Below, piece after piece: positions 36,804 through 45,113 of a stretch of 64,000 bases of DNA. The notes beneath the pieces were generated by a model. It saw only the letters and a program-made list of their open reading frames with translations. It made no database searches and was not told where the DNA came from. This DNA is from Saccharomonospora piscinae. GTDB taxonomy: Bacteria; Actinomycetota; Actinomycetes; Mycobacteriales; Pseudonocardiaceae. Positions within the stretch are counted from its first letter, which is position 1. Every line of letters starts with the position of its first letter. A program made the translations under genes and the position numbers. The DNA lies in contig NZ_VCEK01000006.1 in NCBI RefSeq assembly GCF_005862235.1, forward strand, positions 124,001 through 188,000, written 5' to 3'.

Positions 36804-38690
36804 GTGGCGCTCGTCCGCCGCAGTGCGGCCGACCTGCTCGCGGAGGCGAAGGCTGACCGGCTGCACGTGCTCCTGTCCGAGCAGGCCGGTCACCAACTCG
36901 ACAGCCGGGTGGGATTGAGCGAGGTGCGGTCCTGGCAGCGCAGCCTGCCCGTGCTCCTCGGCGACCTCGTCGACGCCGGCCTCGGGCACATCGAGGTCCT
37001 GCTCGAACAACGGCTTCCGCACAGCCCCAAGCGCGTCGATGTGGTGCTCTGCGGAACCCGGCCGCGCACCGGGGAACCCCGCTATGTTCTCGTCGAGCTG
37101 AAACAGTGGTCCCATGCCGAAGCCGTGGCCTACGACCTCGTCCGTGTGGCGGGATACGGCAGCGAGGGCGTGCTCCACCCGGTCGAGCAGGTGCGGCGGT
37201 ACTGCGAGTACCTGGTGGACTCGACGCCCGCACTCGCGGCGCGGCCGGAGGCCGTGCGCGGAGTCGCGTACCTCCACAACGCGGAGCACTCTCGGGTGGA
37301 GTCGCTGCGCCAGTACCCGGCGAGCGAGTTCGGCGTTCTGTTCACCCAGGACGACAAGGCCGATCTGGTCCAGCATTTGCGCGCGTCACTCGACCCCGAC
37401 GGCTCCCGGGAACTCGCTCGCGAAGCAGCGGACGAGTTCCTGAACTTCCACCACGCTCCGTCGAAACCGTTGCTGGCTCTGGCGACCACGGAGATCCAGG
37501 AGCGCGAGCAGTTCGTCCTCCTCGACGAGCAGCAGGTCGCGCACCGGCACGTGATGGACGCCGTCGAGCGAGCCCGCGCGGCCAGCACCCGAACCGTCGT
37601 GATCGTCCTCGGCGGTCCGGGCTCGGGCAAGAGCGCGATCGCCCTGAGCCTTGTCGGGAACCTCGCGAGGCGTGGTCGCGCGGTACACCACGCCACCGGG
37701 TCCAGCGCGTTCACCCGCACCATGCGCAAGGTCGCGGGCAGGCGCAACCGGCGGGTGCAGAGCCTGTTCACCTACTTCAACAACTATGTCGCCGCCGAAC
37801 CACGCGACCTCGATGTGCTCGTCTGCGACGAGGCTCACCGCATCCGGGAGAACAGCGTCAACCGTTTCACCAGGCGGGACGTGCGAGAGCGCGCCGGACG
37901 CCAGATCGACGAACTCATCGACGTGGCCTGGGTGCCGGTCTTCCTCCTCGACGAGAACCAGACGGTGCGTCCCGGCGAAATGGGGTCACTCGCCGAGATC
38001 TCCGCCGCCGCCGAGGCCAAGGGCTGCGACGTGGACATCGTCCATCTCAACGGGCAATTCCGGTGCGGCGGGTCCGCCGCGTTCGACACCTGGGTGGCCC
38101 GGCTGCTGGGCCTCGACGCGCTTCCGCCCACACCGTGGAGCACACTCTCGCGCGACGACGACTTCACGGTGGGAAACGCGGCATCACCGACCGCCCTCGA
38201 ATCCTGGCTCCTGGCCCGGCAGGCCGACGACGGCGGCACGGCCCGGCTGGCGGCGGGATACTGCTGGCCGTGGAGTGATCCGGTCCAGACCGAGGACGGC
38301 AAGCGGCTGGTGGACGACGTCGTCATCGGCGACTGGACGCGACCGTGGAACGTGAAGCCCGAGAAGCGGGTACCGGACGCTCCCGAATCGTACTTCTGGG
38401 CCTCCGACGAGCGGGGGTTCGGCCAGGTGGGGTGCATCTACACCGCCCAGGGATTCGAGTACGACTGGGCGGGAGTCATCTTCGGCCCCGACTTCGTTCG
38501 CCGTGACGGCCGGTGGGTGGCCCGCCGCCAGTACTCCCACGACTCCGCCGTGCGCAAGGCCGACGAACTCCACTTCGCCGCGCTCATCCGCAACACCTAC
38601 AAGGTCCTGCTGACTCGGGGAATGCGCGGGGTGCGCCTGTACTCGACCGATCCGGAGACCCAGGACTTCCTGGAGAAGATGACCCGGTAG
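36804..38690 (+). CDS. DUF2075-type helicase with nuclease-like N-terminus
   Basis: 628 residues. The C-terminal two thirds are a P-loop DNA/RNA helicase of the DUF2075 (Schlafen-like) type: VIVLGGPGSGKSAIALSL (Walker A, about residue 270), DVLVCDEAHRIRENS (Walker B DEAH), VFLLDENQTV and a late IYTAQGFEYDW (motif near the end of UvrD-like helicases). The first 200 residues contain RVDVVLCG...YVLVELKQW, the D...ExK pattern of PD-(D/E)xK nucleases. Such nuclease-helicase fusions occur in phage-defence islands; a defence role is inference. GTG start at 36804 behind GTGGGGGTGGGA. Confidence 0.82.
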   Translation: MALVRRSAADLLAEAKADRLHVLLSEQAGHQLDSRVGLSEVRSWQRSLPVLLGDLVDAGLGHIEVLLEQRLPHSPKRVDVVLCGTRPRTGEPRYVLVELKQWSHAEAVAYDLVRVAGYGSEGVLHPVEQVRRYCEYLVDSTPALAARPEAVRGVAYLHNAEHSRVESLRQYPASEFGVLFTQDDKADLVQHLRASLDPDGSRELAREAADEFLNFHHAPSKPLLALATTEIQEREQFVLLDEQQVAHRHVMDAVERARAASTRTVVIVLGGPGSGKSAIALSLVGNLARRGRAVHHATGSSAFTRTMRKVAGRRNRRVQSLFTYFNNYVAAEPRDLDVLVCDEAHRIRENSVNRFTRRDVRERAGRQIDELIDVAWVPVFLLDENQTVRPGEMGSLAEISAAAEAKGCDVDIVHLNGQFRCGGSAAFDTWVARLLGLDALPPTPWSTLSRDDDFTVGNAASPTALESWLLARQADDGGTARLAAGYCWPWSDPVQTEDGKRLVDDVVIGDWTRPWNVKPEKRVPDAPESYFWASDERGFGQVGCIYTAQGFEYDWAGVIFGPDFVRRDGRWVARRQYSHDSAVRKADELHFAALIRNTYKVLLTRGMRGVRLYSTDPETQDFLEKMTR

Positions 38691-39270
38691 CGAAGCCCCA
38701 CAATCCGCGTGCGCGAACCCGTCATCGCGCGCCATGCTCGCCGAACCGGGCGCGGCGTTCGGCGTCGGGAACTCCCCGAGTCGCGCGGTTCGGGCGTGGT
38801 GCAGTGCAGAACCGGTGTTGCCGAGCACGTAATCGGCGGGGACCCGGTGGCTGACCACATTGGCGGCCAGTGCCTGCTGTTGGCGGAGTGATCGCCGAGC
38901 CGGATATGGCGTCGGCGTCGGCAAGCACGCCCGCTTTGATCAAGCTGGAGGCCAGCGCCCTGGAATGGGTCTCCGCTAGGCGAGCGATGTGAGAATGACC
39001 TGCTCCCACCGGCCTACCGCCCTGGCCCTTCATCGACCGCGATTCACCCGGCACACCCGGCGATCAGCTCGCTAAGCCCGGATAACTCTCGGTGTCCTTC
39101 AGCCTTGTCGTCAGCGCGGTCGTTGCGCTTGGATGATTCTCCCCGACACCAGTGGATGAAGCCAGTCTCGAAACCGTTGGTTTGCCTGCTCGATGCCGTA
39201 GAAACAACGTGCAGAGAACCGAGGAGGATTGCCGTGGCACGTGACGGCCCGAATGAAGGGACTACCCCGA
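38691..39270. other. 580-base stretch without a convincing gene
   Basis: No reading frame here shows a recognisable domain or a good start. A minus-strand frame (38700-38920) reads as a plausible protein fragment (LAANVVSHRVPADYVLGNTG) but has no start signal or family, so a decayed gene is possible. GAGGAGGA at 39221-39228 is a strong ribosome site. It could serve the glycosylase gene or a 20-codon ORF starting GTG 39234 and overlapping it. Confidence 0.5.
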
Positions 39271-40083
39271 ATGCGCACCCAACATGTGATGCTTGATCAC
39301 CCGTCCTGGCTCACCGGCGACGACCGTGTGAGTCGTCGGGCGGCACGTGTCGGTGAAGCCGTGTGGCTTGTCGTGGCGACGCCCGGAACCGCAGGTACGG
39401 AGATCGAGCTGCACCGAGTACGTGGTACCGGCACCGAGCCCTGGTTCGACTTGTTCGACCCCGCCGAGCTTCGGGGTCACGATGAGATGGCTTCACCACT
39501 GCGCCAGGACGGCTCGGTCGCTCGAATGGCCAATCCCGATCCGTGGGATGCGGTGGCCACCTCGATCATCCGGCAGGTCATCCGTGCTGGACAGGCCCGC
39601 AAGCTGTACCGGCTCCTGTGTTCCGAACACGGCGAGACCATCACGACCGCGCAGGGTTCGGCAACGCTGTTTCCGACAGCCGAAACCGTGCTCGCGCTGC
39701 CGGAGGAGGAGTTCAAGCGACTGGGGCTGGCGTTCAAGCGTGCGCCTCTGCGCGCCGCCGCGCGCGTATACCTTGACCTGGGGCAGAAGTGGACCGAACT
39801 GGACCCGCTTCAGTTGATCAACGAACTGCAAAGCATCCCGCGCATCGGCCCGTGGACTGCCAAGGCCACGGTCACCGACCTCACCAATGACTACGCCCTC
39901 TACGACTACGCCGACCTCGCCGTTCGCACGTGGGCCGCCAAGCTGGCCCCGCAGTACAACTGGCCGGACGACGCCGCCTCCTTCGCGCGAGTGTGGGAAG
40001 CGGCGACGCACGACCAGCTCTCAGCGTGGACAGCGCTGACTCTTGCCTGGGGAGTGCGACATGCCAACGGAGTTGCCTTCTAA
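39271..40083 (+). CDS. HhH-GPD DNA glycosylase, AlkA-like
   Basis: About 270 residues. The helix-hairpin-helix is LQSIPRIGPWTAKATVTDL and the catalytic aspartate follows in DYADLAVRTWA, the HhH-GPD arrangement of AlkA/3-methyladenine glycosylases. The N-terminal part has a beta-rich domain as in AlkA. ATG 39271 has AAGGGA upstream; ATG 39253 and GTG 39241 are alternatives, the latter favoured by GAGGAGGA. It overlaps the radical SAM gene by 23 bp, so a functional link is likely: base excision paired with nucleotide-handling enzymes. Confidence 0.82.
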   Translation: MRTQHVMLDHPSWLTGDDRVSRRAARVGEAVWLVVATPGTAGTEIELHRVRGTGTEPWFDLFDPAELRGHDEMASPLRQDGSVARMANPDPWDAVATSIIRQVIRAGQARKLYRLLCSEHGETITTAQGSATLFPTAETVLALPEEEFKRLGLAFKRAPLRAAARVYLDLGQKWTELDPLQLINELQSIPRIGPWTAKATVTDLTNDYALYDYADLAVRTWAAKLAPQYNWPDDAASFARVWEAATHDQLSAWTALTLAWGVRHANGVAF

Positions 40084-41252
40084 CCACATAGCCGGAGCCG
40101 ACCTCACCCGCCCACTCGACGCGCTATTCGTCAACGCTCCGTTGCGCGACTACAGTGAGCGTCCCCGCGTCAACGACTTCACACTGCCCGTGCTCGGTAT
40201 GGGCTACATCGCCACCCACGCCACCGCAGCCGGTTTCAACGTCGGCGTGCTCGACGCGGAAGCGCACGGTCTCGGCATCGAGCAGACCACCGCAGTCATC
40301 AACGAACACAGGCCCCGCTGGGCCGGTTTCAACCTCCTGGCCCCAACCTACGAGATCAGCGCTCGGATCGCCGCCCCGCTCGACCCGGATATAAAGATCA
40401 TTCTCGGCGGTCACCAGGCCAAGGCCATGCCCACCCAGATACTGCGCGACCCGCGCATGGCTCGCTGCGCAGCTCTGGTCATCGGCGAAGGCGAGACCCG
40501 TGTGGTCGAGCTACTCAAAGATCACCGTAGTCGCGCAGAGCTACCCGGCGTGATGTGGCTGGACCCCATCTTGAAGAACCCTGTCGCGGGCGGCCGACCG
40601 GGCGGAAACCACCACCTCGCGCCTCCGATCAACGCCCTGCCGTTCGTGAACCGGAGCTTCCTCACCCAGGACCCGCACTTCGACGCCGGCCGATGGGAAG
40701 CCAACATGGTCGGCGCGCGGGGCTGTCCTTACGACTGCTCATTCTGTGGCGCGGCGGTCTCGGCCAACCCGGACATCTCCATCCGCACCCGCGCAGCGGA
40801 GAACATCATCGCCGAACTGCATCAGCTACGCGAAACCGGCGTGACCGCGTTCCGCTTCGTGGACGACCTGTTTCTCGGTGCGAAGCGGGTGATCGACAGG
40901 ATGATGACTGCCTTCACCGCCGAACGAGTCGGCGAGTGGGCCGTATGGGATGCCACCGGCCGGATCAACGTGCTTCATCGGGCCAGCGACACCGTACTGG
41001 ACACTCTGGCGGCCCTATCCGGGCACCCCCGACTGGACGCGGTTGATGCGGACCGGCCGCTACACCGCTGAGCAGTTGCTCAACTACACGGCTGTCGATC
41101 TCACCAGCAGCGGAGAGGAGGCGGCGATGCGGGAGCGCGATGAGTTCAACTTCTCGGTCAACATCCAGCTGTCCGAAGCGCCCGTCGACCACGTACGCCG
41201 CAATCTCACCGCCCTCAGCCGCGAGCAGTACGAAAGAGATGCCTCGGCATGA
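40061..41252 (+). pseudogene. B12-binding radical SAM protein, disrupted by internal out-of-frame deletion
   Basis: The ATG frame encodes a B12-binding-like domain (ALFVNAPLRDY, then GFNLLAPTYEISARI and ILGGHQAK), and a radical SAM core with CxxxCxxC at 40724-40747 (GCPYDCSFCG). It stops early at 41071 with a nonsense tail. A second frame from about 41010 continues with RPYPGTPDWTRLMRTGRY and runs to 41252. That phrase normally lies about 70-100 residues further along in such proteins, after the SAM-contacting ESG and glycine-rich segments, which are missing. A deletion that also shifts frame at 41005-41016 explains both. The end at 41252 still overlaps the dTMP kinase ATG. A sequencing error alone would not account for the missing segment. 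Confidence 0.72.
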
Positions 41253-41908
41253 TCGAGGGCAGCCACCCCAGCCTTTTCGTCACCCTCGACGGTATGGCGG
41301 GCGCAGGCAAGACCACCACCGTCCGAATGCTCGGCCCTTGCCTTCGCAACATGGGCTACCGCGTCCACACCACGGCGGAGCCGACCCCCGGTGCGCTGGG
41401 CGAGCTGGCTCGGCGGAACACTGATCTCTACCGGGGAGAATCGCTGGCATGTCTGGTCGCGGCCGACCGGTATCACCACCTGGAAACCGAGATCGAACCA
41501 CACCTCCGGGAAGGCGATATCGTCGTCTGCGACCGGTACATAGCCTCGTCCTACGTACTGCAGCAGTGGGACGGCGTGCCCCTGGCATTCGTCGACGCCC
41601 TGAACAACCGAGCCAGACGGCCTGATCTGGCCGTGCTACTCGTCGCGGACCCAGCCGTCGCCGCCAGCCGTGTCGCCGCCCGCGGAGCGCACGACAGGTT
41701 CCAGTACGGCATCAGTGCCGGCAGGACGGAAGCCGGAATGTACCGGACCGCGGCGTCCTACCTGGCTCAGCTCGGAACGCCTGTCGTTTCGACCATCGAC
41801 ACCACGAGCCGGGAACCACTCCAGGTCGTCGAGCAGATCGCGCAGCGAATCGCCGAGCGGTGCGGTGAGCTCGGCCAAGGTCCCAGCGATCAGGGGGCCA
41901 CCGCGTAG
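41249..41908 (+). CDS. Thymidylate kinase-like P-loop protein
   Basis: 219 residues. VTLDGMAGAGKTTTVRML is the P-loop of dTMP kinase type, and CDRYIASSYVLQQWDGV the DRY/LID-proximal motif with the base-contact region. The C-terminal lid segment contains RVAARGAHDRFQYG. It is divergent from the housekeeping Tmk and forms a coupled unit (ATGA) with the radical SAM pseudogene, so it probably phosphorylates a nucleotide specific to this cassette, or supplies dTDP locally. Substrate is not deducible. Confidence 0.8.
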   Translation: MIEGSHPSLFVTLDGMAGAGKTTTVRMLGPCLRNMGYRVHTTAEPTPGALGELARRNTDLYRGESLACLVAADRYHHLETEIEPHLREGDIVVCDRYIASSYVLQQWDGVPLAFVDALNNRARRPDLAVLLVADPAVAASRVAARGAHDRFQYGISAGRTEAGMYRTAASYLAQLGTPVVSTIDTTSREPLQVVEQIAQRIAERCGELGQGPSDQGATA

Positions 41909-41979
41909 GCTGCCGCCAGTTCCGGGCGCCGCCGCTCTGCGCCCGCACTGACCGTAGACCACCAACGCGAGGACAGACC

Positions 41980-42474
41980 GTGCCCGACCGCCACCTCATC
42001 GATGTCCATGTCCTGCTGACCCGCGACACCGAAGTGCTGCTCACCAAACGCCGGGGTGGAGCCTTCGACGGGATGTGGCACCTTCCCTCTGGCAAGCTCG
42101 ACGCGGGCGAGGACGTGCTCACCGCCGCCGCACGCGAGGCCGAAGAAGAGGTCGGCGTGCTGATCAACCCTGACGACCTCACCCACGTTCACACCGTCCA
42201 CGTCAGCGGGTCCGGGCCCGAACCCCGCCTCGGCCTGTTCTTCACCACGTCCGCCTGGATCGGTGAGCCGTCGAACCGCGAGCCGGACAAGTGCTCCGGC
42301 CTCGGCTGGTTCGATCTGCACGACCTGCCCACTGGCCTCATCGAATATCCGGCCACCGGAATCAGCGCCTACCGTCGGGGAATCTCGTTCTCCGTACTCG
42401 GTTGGAGCGAGCAGGCCGGTTCCGTCGAGTGCTGGATGCCGCGAAGGCCACCCTCGCTGCGCCAGACGCAGTGA
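41980..42474 (+). CDS. Nudix hydrolase
   Basis: 164 residues. The Nudix box is GKLDAGEDVLTAAAREAEEEVGV (positions about 43-65; the G...E...REAEEE...G pattern is complete), with TKRRGGAFDGMWHLPSG ahead of it as in MutT/8-oxo-dGTPase-type proteins. It hydrolyses a nucleoside diphosphate-linked substrate. GTG 41980 has GAGGAC upstream. The last 12 or so codons are encoded inside the GAAGGCCACC hairpin, which provides the TGA stop. It follows the kinase by 71 bp and likely shares its transcript. Confidence 0.87.
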   Translation: MPDRHLIDVHVLLTRDTEVLLTKRRGGAFDGMWHLPSGKLDAGEDVLTAAAREAEEEVGVLINPDDLTHVHTVHVSGSGPEPRLGLFFTTSAWIGEPSNREPDKCSGLGWFDLHDLPTGLIEYPATGISAYRRGISFSVLGWSEQAGSVECWMPRRPPSLRQTQ

Positions 42475-42490
42475 AGGCGGCCTTCGCGGC
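42438..42490. terminator. GAAGGCCACC-type hairpin, copy 3
   Basis: GCCGCGAAGGCC (42438-42449) pairs perfectly with GGCCTTCGCGGC (42479-42490), with an inner CTGCG/CGCAG stem. The Nudix gene ends inside it (stop 42472-42474). The remaining 300 bases to 42789 show no convincing gene on either strand. Confidence 0.7.
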
Positions 42491-42789
42491 AACAATGGCC
42501 CCCATGTGCGGCGGTCCCACGAACTGATCGCCCGATGTCGCCACGGTACGTCTGCCCCCGGCTGCCATGTGGACTCCCGGCGAGCGGTGGGCGCTCGCGC
42601 AGGCTGCCGCTGGCTCAGGCGGGACACGACGTCGTCGGCATGGACACCTTCCTGGGCGCGGTCACGGTGACGACCCCGCACACCCGGCCTAACAGGATGC
42701 CAACCGGCGGTGAAACCGGCTGCCGGGACAACTGCGCCTGCGCAGCCGCGACGGCGACTACGCGGTCCGGCTCGACCGCGCCTGCGCCC

Positions 42790-43479
42790 TCAGGTCGTGG
42801 AGCTCCGGCGCAGCCAGGCCAGCAGCCGATCATGCTGGCTCCGGAAGGAGTGCGCCCGCGCGACACCGGCCCGCTGTTCGGGGGAGGCGAAGCCCTCCGC
42901 CACCGCACGTTCGGCGGCGGCCAGCTGACGCGCGGCGCGCCGCTCGGCCTCGTTCTCCGCACCGGCCACGGGGACCTCAGGGATCTTGCGCATCGGCCGG
43001 TAGGGGTTGTCCTCGGGCAGCGCGCCCGTGATCCGGCCGTAGCTGCCGAGCAGAAGTAGCACCAGGCCCGCCCCGATGGAGAAGAAGACGTTCGGCAGGC
43101 GGAAGGCCAGGAAGTTGAGGTCGGTGTTGAGCACGGCCAGATTCACCAGCGCGGAGACCAGGAACAGGAAGCCGATCACGATCATGACGGTGGAGGCGAA
43201 CAGGCCGCCCCGGATCGCCGCGAACACCAGCACCGCGGCGGTGACCAGCGAGATCACGGACAGCAGACCGTTGGAGGACAGGCCGACGACCTGCTGCTGC
43301 CCGCTCGTCGAGAAGAACGGGATGCCGCCGACGAAGCCCAGGACCCCGAACACCGCGATGACGGCCGCGACGAGCAACGACCCGATCCGGTGAGTCGCCA
43401 CCACCCTGCCCTCTGCTCGAAGTCCGTGCGGCCGGGCCCTCCTGCTCGCGGGCACCCCGCTGCTCGTGTCGTCGGTCAT
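42790..43479 (-). CDS. DUF4383-type membrane protein
   Basis: 229 residues from ATG 43479. A cytoplasmic N-terminus (TDDTSSGVPASRRARP) precedes four helices: VAAVIAVFGVLGFVGGIPF, SNGLLSVISLVTAAVLVFA, TVMIVIGFLFLVSALVNLAV and FSIGAGLVLLLLGSYGRITG. This layout and the phrase NTDLNFLAFRLPNVFFSIG resemble DUF4383 proteins. The C-terminal 70 residues are soluble and rich in Glu, Ala and Arg. It is divergent from the photolyase gene. Function unknown. Confidence 0.78.
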   Translation of the reverse strand: MTDDTSSGVPASRRARPHGLRAEGRVVATHRIGSLLVAAVIAVFGVLGFVGGIPFFSTSGQQQVVGLSSNGLLSVISLVTAAVLVFAAIRGGLFASTVMIVIGFLFLVSALVNLAVLNTDLNFLAFRLPNVFFSIGAGLVLLLLGSYGRITGALPEDNPYRPMRKIPEVPVAGAENEAERRAARQLAAAERAVAEGFASPEQRAGVARAHSFRSQHDRLLAWLRRSSTT

Positions 43480-43594
43480 CGGCTCGCTCCGTCCCACTCC
43501 CGTGAACACGTCCGCTTCTTCCATCATGCGCAGCCGCGGCCGTCGGCGCAGCACACGCGCTGCGCGCCGAGGACTCCTGCTGCACCATCACGGC

Positions 43595-45088
43595 ATGGCA
43601 TCCCCCGCGCTGTGGCTGCTCGGTGACCAGCTGGGGCCGCACTTCCACGACGCGGGCGAGCACGCGGACCGCGACATCGTGCTGATCGAGTCCACCCGCG
43701 CGCTGGGCCGCAGGCGCTACCACCGGCAGAAGCTGCATCTCGTGCTCACCGCGATGCGGGCGCTGGCCGAACAGCTCGGCGACCGGGTCACGCTGATCCG
43801 CGCGGACACCTACCGCGAGGGCCTGCGCCGATACGGGAGGCCGGTCGTGGTGCACGAACCCCATTCCCACGCCGCCGACCGGCTTGCGCGGGCACTGCGC
43901 GACGAGGGCACGGTCACCGACATCGTCCCCACGGCGGGCTTCGCACTGCCGAGGCCGGAGTTCGCGGCGTGGGCGCGGGACCGACGGCGCTTCCTGCTGG
44001 AGGACTTCTACCGCTCCCAGCGCGAGCGCTTCGGGGTGCTGCTGGACGGCGAGCGCGACCCGGTGGGCGGGCGCTGGAACTTCGACCGCGAGAACCGGGC
44101 GGCGCCGCCGCACTCGCCCACGCTCGGAGTGCCGGGGCCGTGGCAGCCGGTGGAGAACGACCTCGACGACGCCGTGCGCGCGGATCTCGACCGCGCCCGG
44201 GAGGAGGGCCGGATCGACCCCGTCGGCGCGGACGGGCCCCGCCGCTTCGCGGTGACCCGCACCGAGGCCCTGCACGCGCTGCGCACGTTCGTGGCGGACC
44301 GGCTGCCCACCTTCGGCCGCTACCAGGACGCCATGCTGGCCGACGACTGGGCGATGTCGCACGCGCTGCTGTCGGTGCCGCTGAATCTCGGCCTGCTCGA
44401 CCCGCTGGAGGTCGTCGCGGAGGCGGAGCGTGCCTACCACGACTCCGGCGCGCCACTCGCCGCGGTGGAGGGGTTCGTGCGCCAGGTGCTCGGCTGGCGG
44501 GAGTGGATCTGGCACCTGTACTGGCACCCGGGCCCGCGCTATCTCAGGCACAACCGGCTCGCGGCGCGCAGGCGCCTGCCCCGGTGGTGGCGCGAGCTCG
44601 ACGCCGACGCCGTCGAGGCCCACTGCCTGCGCACGGCGCTGCGCGGGGTCCACGACCGTGGCTACGCGCACCACATCCAGCGGCTCATGGTCCTCGGCAA
44701 CCACGCGCTGCAACGCGGCTATCACCCCGGCGAGCTGACGGACTGGTTCGCGACGGCGTTCGTCGACGGGTTCCCCTGGGTGATGCCACCGAACGTGATC
44801 GGGATGAGCCAGTACGCCGACGGCGGCGTGGTCGCCACCAAGCCCTACGCGGCGGGCGGCGCCTACATCGACCGGATGAGCGACCACTGTTCCTCCTGCG
44901 CGTTCGACCCCAAGGCGCGCGTGGGTGAGCGGGCGTGCCCGTTCACGGCGGGCTACTGGGCGTTCCTGCACCGCAACGCCGAGCGGTTGCGGGGCAACCA
45001 CCGCATGCGCCGGCCCCTGGCGGGCCTGAACCGGCTCCGGGATCTCGACCAGCTGCTCGACCAGGAACGCGGCCGCCGCCGGTTCTGA
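43595..45088 (+). CDS. FeS-type bacterial cryptochrome/photolyase
   Basis: 497 residues of the FeS-BCP/(6-4) photolyase class: N-terminal LWLLGDQLGPHF, FAD-binding region PLNLGLLDPLEVV, VEGFVRQVLGWREWIWHLYW, HHIQRLMVLGNHAL, and PPNVIGMSQYADGG. The four 4Fe-4S cysteines are in the C-terminal part (DHCSSCAFDP and GERACPF plus one further). Such enzymes repair (6-4) or act on light sensing. ATG 43595 is the natural start (MASPALWLLGDQLGPH). Together with the downstream amine oxidase-like gene it forms a two-gene operon seen elsewhere beside light-response genes (recollection). Confidence 0.9.
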   Translation: MASPALWLLGDQLGPHFHDAGEHADRDIVLIESTRALGRRRYHRQKLHLVLTAMRALAEQLGDRVTLIRADTYREGLRRYGRPVVVHEPHSHAADRLARALRDEGTVTDIVPTAGFALPRPEFAAWARDRRRFLLEDFYRSQRERFGVLLDGERDPVGGRWNFDRENRAAPPHSPTLGVPGPWQPVENDLDDAVRADLDRAREEGRIDPVGADGPRRFAVTRTEALHALRTFVADRLPTFGRYQDAMLADDWAMSHALLSVPLNLGLLDPLEVVAEAERAYHDSGAPLAAVEGFVRQVLGWREWIWHLYWHPGPRYLRHNRLAARRRLPRWWRELDADAVEAHCLRTALRGVHDRGYAHHIQRLMVLGNHALQRGYHPGELTDWFATAFVDGFPWVMPPNVIGMSQYADGGVVATKPYAAGGAYIDRMSDHCSSCAFDPKARVGERACPFTAGYWAFLHRNAERLRGNHRMRRPLAGLNRLRDLDQLLDQERGRRRF

Positions 45089-45113
45089 CCGCACCGACGA
45101 GAGGACCACCACC

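Noticed and set aside
38184-38924. Minus-strand frame across the helicase 3' end and the following gap as a possible gene
   Set aside because: Most of it is opposite the helicase coding region and no family or start signal supports it; a decayed fragment is possible but unproven.
39234-39296. A 20-codon ORF behind GAGGAGGA, possible leader peptide of the glycosylase gene
   Set aside because: Too short to judge, and the ribosome site may belong to the glycosylase itself; noted in the intergenic entry only.
42535-42789. Short ORFs between the Nudix gene and the DUF4383 gene
   Set aside because: Arg- and Ala-rich translations without starts or domains; likely noise.
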